Assembly: GCA_014218215.1 (NCBI GenBank)
Contig: CP043652.1
Location: forward strand, 3,286,001 to 3,350,000
Source: Geodermatophilaceae bacterium NBWT11
GTDB lineage: Bacteria > Actinomycetota > Actinomycetes > Mycobacteriales > Geodermatophilaceae
Length of the DNA: 64,000 nucleotides
Reading direction: 5' to 3'
Shown in pieces: positions 58,471 through 64,000 of this stretch (position 1 is its first letter; each line of letters starts with the position of its first letter). The notes beneath the pieces were generated by a model. That model had not been told where the DNA came from, ran no database searches, and was given only the letters and a program-made list of their open reading frames with translations. The position numbers and the translations under genes are program-made.

Positions 58471-59433
58471 ATGGCGAGCAAGGCCGGCGATGCGGTCGAG
58501 ATCGACGTCGACGGGCTGGACGTGCGGCTGTCCAGCCCCGACCGGGTCTACTTCCCCGCGCGCGGGGAGACCAAGCGGGACCTGCTGGAGTACTACCTCG
58601 CCGTCGGCCCCGGGATCGTGAACGCGCTGCGCGAGCGGCCCTGCATGCTGCACCGCTTCCCGACGGGTGTGGACGGCGACAAGGTGCACCAGAAGCGGGT
58701 GCCGGCCGGGGCGCCGCCGTGGCTGGAGACCGTGCGGGTGTTCTTCCCGCGCTACAAACGGACCGCCGACGAGCTCTGCGTGACCCACCTGGCGCACGTG
58801 GCCTGGGCGGTGCAGATGTCCACGGTCGAGTTCCACCCGTGGAACAGCCGTCGGCCCGACGTCGAACTGCCCGACGAGTGGCGGATCGACCTCGACCCGA
58901 TGCCCGACGCCGACTGGGGCACGGTGCGGCGGGTGGCCGGCGTCGTCCAGGAGGTGCTCGAGGAGCTCGGCGCCGTCGGGTACCCGAAGACGTCGGGCGG
59001 CAGCGGCCTGCACGTCTACGTCCGGATCCCCCCGGTGCACGGGTTCACCGACGTCCGCCGGGCCGCGCTGGCCTTCGCCCGTGAGGTGGAGCGCCGCTCG
59101 TCGGACGTGACGACGACGTGGTGGCGCAAGGACCGCGACCCCAGCGCCCTGTTCGTCGACTACAACCAGAACGCCCGCGACCACACCCTCGCCGCCGCCT
59201 ACTCGGTGCGCGGCAACCGCGAGGCCACGGTCTCCACCCCGGTCACCTGGGCCGAGGTCGCCGACGTCGAGCCCGGCGACTTCACCATCGCCACGGTGCC
59301 CGCCCGGTTCGCCGAGCTGGGCGACCTGCACGCCGACATCGACGCGCACCCCTTCGACCTGGCGCCGCTGCTGGAGTGGGCCGACCGCGACGAGGCCGCC
59401 GGTGCCGAGGTGCCGCCGGAGCCCGAGGCCTGA
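58471..59433 (+). CDS. LigD-type primase-polymerase domain protein (NHEJ polymerase)
   Basis: The 320-residue protein is a stand-alone PolDom of the LigD family: [44 protein letters not shown], the catalytic aspartates in [11 protein letters not shown], and [14 protein letters not shown] with the essential histidine. LigD polymerase domains fill gaps and add nucleotides during Ku-dependent end joining, preferring ribonucleotides. No ligase or nuclease domain is fused. The ATG at 58471 has a TAGGTT -10 six bases upstream. Its TGA overlaps the ATG of pxpA (TGATG), an unexpected coupling. Confidence 0.92.
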   Translation: MASKAGDAVEIDVDGLDVRLSSPDRVYFPARGETKRDLLEYYLAVGPGIVNALRERPCMLHRFPTGVDGDKVHQKRVPAGAPPWLETVRVFFPRYKRTADELCVTHLAHVAWAVQMSTVEFHPWNSRRPDVELPDEWRIDLDPMPDADWGTVRRVAGVVQEVLEELGAVGYPKTSGGSGLHVYVRIPPVHGFTDVRRAALAFAREVERRSSDVTTTWWRKDRDPSALFVDYNQNARDHTLAAAYSVRGNREATVSTPVTWAEVADVEPGDFTIATVPARFAELGDLHADIDAHPFDLAPLLEWADRDEAAGAEVPPEPEA

Positions 59434-60185
59434 TGGACCTCAACTCCGACCTCGGCGAGGGCTTCGGCCAGTGGGTGCTGGGCGACGACGACGCCCTGCT
59501 CGAAGTCGTCACCAGTGCCAACGTCGCCTGCGGGTTCCACGCCGGGGACGCGGTGACGATGCGCCGGGTGACCGCCCGGTGCGTCGAGCGGGGCGTGGCG
59601 ATCGGTGCCCAGGTGGGCTACCGCGACCTGCCCGGCTTCGGCCGCCGGTTCATCGACGTCGAGCCGTACGCCCTCACCCAGGACGTGCTCTACCAGCTCG
59701 GGGCGCTGGACGGGTTCGCCCGGGTGGCCGGTGACCGGGTGCGCTACGTCAAGCCGCACGGGGCGCTCTACAACGCGATCGTGCACCACGAGGAGCAGGC
59801 GGCGGCCGTGGTCGCTGCCGTCGTCGACTACGACGCCACGCTGCCGGTGCTCGGCCTGCTGGGCTCGGTGTTCCTCCGGCTGGCCGCCGAGGCGGGGCTC
59901 ACCACGATCGCCGAGGCGTTCGCCGACCGGGCGTACACCCCCGAGGGCACGCTGGTCTCCCGCCGGCTGCCGGGGGCCGTGCTGCACGACGCCGCGGAGA
60001 TCGCCCGCCGCTGCGTCGCGATGGCCACCGGGCGGACGGTCGCCGACGTGGACGGCGGGGAGCTGACCCTGCAGCCCGGCTCGATCTGCGTGCACGGCGA
60101 CACCCCCGGGGCCGTCGACATCGCCCGGCAGGTGCGCGACGCCCTCGCCGGGGCCGGCGTGGGGCTCGCCCCCTTCGCCCGCTGA
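59433..60185 (+). CDS. pxpA: 5-oxoprolinase subunit A (LamB/YcsF family)
   Basis: The 250-residue protein has the family signature [47 protein letters not shown] and a C-terminal [12 protein letters not shown]. PxpA with PxpB and PxpC hydrolyses 5-oxoproline to glutamate with ATP, a damage-control reaction. Coupling is TGATG to the polymerase gene and overlapping TGATG to pxpB. The order pxpA-pxpB-pxpC is conserved. Confidence 0.95.
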   Translation: MDLNSDLGEGFGQWVLGDDDALLEVVTSANVACGFHAGDAVTMRRVTARCVERGVAIGAQVGYRDLPGFGRRFIDVEPYALTQDVLYQLGALDGFARVAGDRVRYVKPHGALYNAIVHHEEQAAAVVAAVVDYDATLPVLGLLGSVFLRLAAEAGLTTIAEAFADRAYTPEGTLVSRRLPGAVLHDAAEIARRCVAMATGRTVADVDGGELTLQPGSICVHGDTPGAVDIARQVRDALAGAGVGLAPFAR

Positions 60186-60796
60186 TGCGGCTGCTGCCCA
60201 GCGGGGACGCCGGACTGCTGGTCGAGCTCGACGACCTGGACGCCGTCCTCGCCCTGCACCGGACGCTGGCGGCCGACCCCCCGGCCGGGGTGCTCGACGT
60301 CGTCCCGGCCTCCCGGACGGTGCTGCTCGTGCTGGACCCGGCGGCCACCACGGTCGGCACGGTCGCCGCCGCTGTCCAGGCGGCGCGGCCGACCGCGGCG
60401 GACCGGGCCGGGGGAGAGCTCGTCGAGCTGCCGGTGGTCTACGACGGTGAGGACCTGGCCGACGTCGGCGAGCTGCTCGGCTGCAGCTCGGCCGAGGTGG
60501 TCACCCGGCACACCGGGACCGAATGGACGGTGGCCTTCGGCGGGTTCGCGCCCGGGTTCGGCTACCTGACGGCGGCCGACGGCGGCTGGGACGTCCCGCG
60601 CCGTTCGACCCCGCGCACCCGGGTGCCGGCCGGTGCGGTGGCGCTGGCCGGGGAGTTCAGCGGGGTCTACCCGCGGGAGTCCCCGGGCGGCTGGCAGCTG
60701 CTCGGGCACACCGACACCGCCGTGTTCGACCTGCACCGGGAGCCCGCGGCACTGCTGCGGCCCGGCGTGCGCGTGCGGTTCGTGGACGCGCGGTGA
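60185..60796 (+). CDS. pxpB: 5-oxoprolinase subunit B (KipI family)
   Basis: The 203-residue protein has the KipI/AHS1 pattern: [50 protein letters not shown] and RVPAGAVALAGEFSGVYPRESPGGWQLLGHT. It forms the ATP-dependent 5-oxoprolinase with PxpA and PxpC. It overlaps pxpC by the four bases GTGA. Confidence 0.95.
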   Translation: MRLLPSGDAGLLVELDDLDAVLALHRTLAADPPAGVLDVVPASRTVLLVLDPAATTVGTVAAAVQAARPTAADRAGGELVELPVVYDGEDLADVGELLGCSSAEVVTRHTGTEWTVAFGGFAPGFGYLTAADGGWDVPRRSTPRTRVPAGAVALAGEFSGVYPRESPGGWQLLGHTDTAVFDLHREPAALLRPGVRVRFVDAR

Positions 60797-61635
60797 GGGC
60801 GCTCACCGTCCTCGCCCCCGGGCCGCTGACCACCGTGCAGGACCGCGGCCGTCCCGGCCGGGCGGCCGAGGGGATCGGCCGGTCCGGGGTCTGCGACCGG
60901 GCGGCGGCGACGCTGGCCAACCGGCTGCTGGGCAACGACCCCGAGGCCGCCGTCCTCGAGGTCACCGCCGGTGGCCTGGCCGTGCGGGCCGAGACCGGGC
61001 TCTGGCTGGCGCTCACCGGCGCCCGCTGCGCGGGACCCGCCCCCCACGCCGCACCGTTCTGGCTCGCGGCGGGGGAGGAGCTGCGCCTCGGTCCCCCCGT
61101 GAGCGGGCTGCGCACCCACCTCGCCGTCCGGGGCGGCATCGCGGTCGACCCGGTGCTGGGGTCGCGGTCCACGGACCTGCTGTCCGGACTGGGCCCGCCG
61201 GTGCCCACCGCCGGTGACGTGCTGCCGGTCGGTGCGGCCCGGGGCGAGCCGGGGACGGTGGACGTCGTCGGTGTCGCCGATCCGCCCGCCGGCGAGGTCA
61301 GCGTCACCGTGCTGCCCGGCCCGCGCGCCGACTGGTTCACCGACGAGGCGCACGCCCTGCTGACCGGCACCGGGTGGACGGTCACCGGCGACGGCAACCG
61401 GGTGGGCCTCCGGCTGGCCGGACCCGAGCTGACCCGCGGCCGCACCGGGGAGCTGCCCAGCGAGGGCATGGTGCGCGGTGCGCTGCAGGTGCCGCCGTCC
61501 GGGCAGCCGGTGCTGTTCCTCGCCGACCACCCGGTCACGGGCGGCTATCCGGTGATCGGCTACGTCGCCGAGCCCGACGTCGACCGCTGCGGTCAGCTGG
61601 CCCCGGGGCAGCCCCTGCGGTTCCGACGCCGCTGA
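60793..61635 (+). CDS. pxpC: 5-oxoprolinase subunit C (biotin-dependent carboxyltransferase-like)
   Basis: The 280-residue protein has the KipA/AHS2 pattern: LTVLAPGPLTTVQDRGRPG, GIGRSGVCDRAAATLANRLLGN, LEVTAGG and GRTGELPSEGMVRGALQVPPSGQPVLFLADHPVTGGYPVIG. GTG at 60793 begins inside the stop of pxpB. It completes the oxoprolinase operon that starts with the LigD-type gene. Confidence 0.94.
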   Translation: MRALTVLAPGPLTTVQDRGRPGRAAEGIGRSGVCDRAAATLANRLLGNDPEAAVLEVTAGGLAVRAETGLWLALTGARCAGPAPHAAPFWLAAGEELRLGPPVSGLRTHLAVRGGIAVDPVLGSRSTDLLSGLGPPVPTAGDVLPVGAARGEPGTVDVVGVADPPAGEVSVTVLPGPRADWFTDEAHALLTGTGWTVTGDGNRVGLRLAGPELTRGRTGELPSEGMVRGALQVPPSGQPVLFLADHPVTGGYPVIGYVAEPDVDRCGQLAPGQPLRFRRR

Positions 61636-61688
61636 CGGGCGGTCGACGGGTGTTGACGCACCCCGGCCGGCCCGCCACGATCCTGTGC

Positions 61689-62030
61689 GTGGACGTCCTC
61701 GACCGCCCCCGGTGGCGCACGGTGCCGACGGCGGCGCTCGTCGTCCTCCCCGCCCTCGCCTACGCCCTGGTCGTGCTGACGCCCTGGCTCCTCGACGACC
61801 GGGCCCCGCGGGAGACCGGCAACCTGGTGGCGGTCGTGGTCACCGCGTTGGCCCTGCTGGGTGCGGTGGTCGCCGGCGCCGTCAGCCTCACGGTCCTCAT
61901 GGGGCACGCGCGGGGCGGCGATCGAGTGGACCTCCTCCGGTGGTCGGCCGTCGCGGTGACGTCCGCCGTCGTCCTGGCGTGGCTGCTCACCCCCACGGCC
62001 GGCGCGCTGGTCACCGCCGCGCTGGACTAG
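61689..62030 (+). CDS. small membrane protein
   Basis: The 113-residue protein has three hydrophobic helices (AALVVLPALAYALVVLTPWLL; LVAVVVTALALLGAVVAGAVSLTVLMG; AVAVTSAVVLAWLLTPTAG). I do not recognise a family. The start is GTG at 61689, giving VDVLDRPRW before the first helix. It lies 53 bp after pxpC and overlaps the end of the convergent FUSC-family gene by four bases. Confidence 0.6.
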   Translation: MDVLDRPRWRTVPTAALVVLPALAYALVVLTPWLLDDRAPRETGNLVAVVVTALALLGAVVAGAVSLTVLMGHARGGDRVDLLRWSAVAVTSAVVLAWLLTPTAGALVTAALD

Positions 62031-63543
62031 GTCCCGCCGGGCCCGAGGTCGCTGACCACCCGGGCGGCGAGCACCTGCTCGAGGTGGGCCTCCCCGCGGG
62101 CACGGGTGCCCAGCAGACCCCAGCCCAGGTCGGCGGTCCACCGGCCGCGGCGCAGCCAGGCTCCGGTGCCCGGGGCCGGGCGCAACTCCGCTCGTGAGGC
62201 GGTCGCGATCTCGTGGAGCAGCAGCAGCGCGTCGTGCAGGGCGGGCTCCGTGGTGCGGCCCTCGACGAGCCCGCGCACCCGGTCGCCGGCGGCCCCGACC
62301 ACGCCGGGGAGGCGACGGCTGGCCGACCGGGGAGCAGCAGGAGGCCTGCGGCCAGCGCCAGCACGATGCCGACGACGGTCTCGGCGAACCGGGTGGTGAT
62401 CAGCTCCAGGCCGGTGCGTTCGGGCACCCCGACGTGCACCAGCATCAGCGACAGCGGGGTGATGAAGGAGACCGCCAGCACGTACTGGTGGGCGATGAGC
62501 AGCTCGACGCCGACCAGCAGCAGCCCGACCGCCACGATCTCGGCACCCACCGGGAGGTCGGCGGCGAACAGCAGTGCGGCCACGCCGATGCCCAGCAGCG
62601 TCCCGGTCACCCGGTGCCCGGCCCGGGCCCGGGTGTTGCGCGCGTCGGTGCCCAGCAGCACGGCGACCGCGGTCGTGCAGGCCCAGTAGGTGCTGGACAG
62701 CCCCAGCAGCCCGGCCACCAGCCCGGCGGTCATGACGCCCGCGCCGATCCGCAGCGAGGTCCAGACCCACGGCGGCACCGGGCGGACGGCGAGCGCGGCG
62801 CCGGGGGGCGGCGGACCGGGGGAGTCGGCCAGCGGGAGCTCGTGCAGGAAGCGCTCCTCGACCTCGGCCAGCGCCGGTCGCAGCGACGGCCGGCGGCGGC
62901 TGCCCCGGGACACCGCGGCGTCGGCCACCCGGACCGCCCGGGCCACCACGGCGGGCCGCACGGAGCGGTCGCCGGAGACGGCGGCACGGGCCGCGGCGAG
63001 GGCGCGCCGTTCGGGGCCCGCCGGGTCCCAGACCCACGGCAGCATGACGACGAGCCAGGCCAGCGTCGCCCCCGCGGCCGCGGCGGCGACGTGCTCGGCG
63101 AGCACCTCGGCCGTGGCGCCCAGCGCACTGGCGCTGCCACCGACCAGCACCACCCCCAGGGGGCCGGGCGGGCCGACCCGGAACACCGCGGTGGCTGCCG
63201 TCGCCGCGGCCGCCAGCACACCGAGCAGGACGGCGAGCAGCAGCGGACTGCCCCCGGTCAGGCCGCCGGCCGCGACGGCCAGCACGAGCACCAGCCCGCA
63301 GGCGGCGACCACCCCGGCCCGTCGGCGGTACGGGAGGGTGCTGCCGTAGATCGCAGTCAACCCGCCCAGGGCCGCCGCCGAGCCCAGGTCGGGGTGGCCC
63401 AGCGCCACGCCCAGGGCCAGCGGGAGGGACACCGAGACCCCGGCCGACACCGCCTTGCGACCACCACCGGCCCACAGCGCTGCGGCAGACGGCGGTCGGG
63501 ACCCCAGCAGGTGCGGCACGGCACGGCGGACGGGGGAGGACAC
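62027..63543 (-). pseudogene. FUSC-family membrane transporter, apparently frameshifted near its 3' end
   Basis: From GTG 63543 (GAGG eight bases upstream) the frame encodes an aromatic-acid-exporter/FUSC-type protein. It has two blocks of membrane helices (LPLALGVALGHPDLGSAAALGG; then RIGAGVMTAGLVAGLLGLSSTYWACTTAVAVLLG with the NTRARAGHRVTGTLLG motif) and a cytoplasmic linker. After LLLLPGRPA, near 62320, this frame turns into an implausible Ser/Pro/Cys-rich tail ending at 62011. Another frame continues sensibly to 62027 (GDRVRGLVEGRTTEPALHD, LLLLHEIATASRAELR). A one-base indel in the run of C/G is the simplest explanation, either real or a sequencing error. If it is real, the helices remain and only the last 95 residues are altered. 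Confidence 0.7.
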
Positions 63544-63628
63544 CCGGGCATCCTCGCCGTCCGCGCGCCGCGCCGTCGCCGGTCGGCCTCCGCTCACCGG
63601 AAGACCGCGACCACCGTCACGGCGCGCC

Positions 63629-64000
63629 TCAGCGGGCGAGCAGGCCGCCGTCGAGGGGGTAGTACGTGCCGGTCGCGAAGGACGACGCGTCGCTGGCCAG
63701 CCAGGCCACCAGCTCGGCGACCTCCTCCGGGGTGCCCAGGCGGCCCTGCGCGTGCTGCGAGGCCAGCCCGGCGCGGGCCTCCTCGCTCATCGACGAGATC
63801 AGCAGGGGGGTGCTGATGAAGGCCGGGCCCACCGCGTTGACCCGGATGCCCTCGGTGGCGTGCGCGAGGGCGGCGGCCTTGGTCAGCCCGACCACGCCGT
63901 GCTTGGCGGCCACGTAGGCCGGTGCGGTCTCGATGCCGACGGCCCCGAAGACGCTGGCCATGTTGATGATCGACCCGCCGCCCCCGGCGAGCATCGCCCG
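63629..64000 (-). CDS. short-chain dehydrogenase/reductase, partial at window edge
   Basis: The C-terminal 123 residues of a classical SDR are present: SIINMASVFGAVG, the active-site AYVAAKHGVVGLTKAAAL, GIRVNAVGPAFISTPLL and the ending SFATGTYYPLDGGLLAR. The N-terminal cofactor-binding half lies beyond position 64000. Its substrate is unknown. The stop is at 63629, 86 bp from the start of the FUSC-family gene. Confidence 0.9.
   Translation of the reverse strand, partial: RAMLAGGGGSIINMASVFGAVGIETAPAYVAAKHGVVGLTKAAALAHATEGIRVNAVGPAFISTPLLISSMSEEARAGLASQHAQGRLGTPEEVAELVAWLASDASSFATGTYYPLDGGLLAR

Overview
The window is very GC-rich DNA with dense, overlapping operons, many GTG and TTG starts, leaderless promoters of the TAnnnT type, a LexA box of the TCGAAC-N4-GTTCGA type, F420-linked and mycofactocin-linked enzymes and a DUF222/HNH protein. 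This indicates an actinobacterium. Geodermatophilaceae (Blastococcus, Modestobacter, Geodermatophilus) is my best guess, but the sequence alone does not prove the family. There are no rRNA genes and no CRISPR array.

Positions 780-22406 hold an integrated genomic island in the tRNA-Ala(GGC) gene at 749-821. A 45-bp copy of the 3' part of the tRNA lies at 780-824 (attL) and again at 22362-22406 (attR). Each end also carries a tandem pair of 12-bp repeats that look like integrase arm sites. The left end encodes a tyrosine integrase, a small excisionase-like protein and a zinc-finger-like protein. The cargo is a tightly coupled ten-gene catabolic operon (3600-15395, leftward). It contains two CocE/NonD hydrolases, an FAH-family hydrolase, a DUF3500 protein, a cupin, a flavin reductase fused to an IclR-type effector domain, two flavin monooxygenases, a quinone-reductase-like enzyme and a SnoaL-like protein, facing a divergent GntR regulator. 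Next come a TetR/MFS efflux pair with three operators, and then a less GC-rich right end. That end holds a methyltransferase remnant, a DUF4062 gene, an AlbA_2 (Schlafen-type) gene and a phage-like fragment. I see no conjugation or replication genes.

Positions 22450-36070 are mostly chromosomal housekeeping genes: a PRISE-like SDR, the SOS-regulated DUF222/HNH gene, a TrmH-family pseudogene with one nonsense codon, a lipoprotein, a PPOX protein, a BtuF-like cobalamin-binding protein, a DUF2786 protein, two mycofactocin-type SDRs divergent from an MftR-like regulator, an AlkZ-like glycosylase, PurT and an acyl-CoA dehydrogenase.

Positions 36073-48185 form a sugar-acid or peptide-type uptake and catabolism locus. 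A nine-gene leftward operon (binding protein, two permeases, two ATPases, aldo/keto reductase, HpaI aldolase, sialidase-like propeller, SDR) faces a rightward gene that fuses a four-carbon acid sugar kinase (DUF1537) to a PdxA-type dehydrogenase, followed by a DeoR-family regulator.

Positions 48190-64000 hold an iron-box-controlled siderophore-interacting protein, an F420/NADP reductase-like protein, an enoyl-CoA hydratase, a zinc metallopeptidase, a SIMPL protein, a HerA-like ATPase, small conserved proteins, an XRE-controlled membrane gene with two operators, a Ddn-type protein, an SDR that probably starts at CTG, a LigD-type polymerase coupled to the 5-oxoprolinase genes pxpABC, a frameshifted FUSC-family gene and a partial SDR at the right edge.
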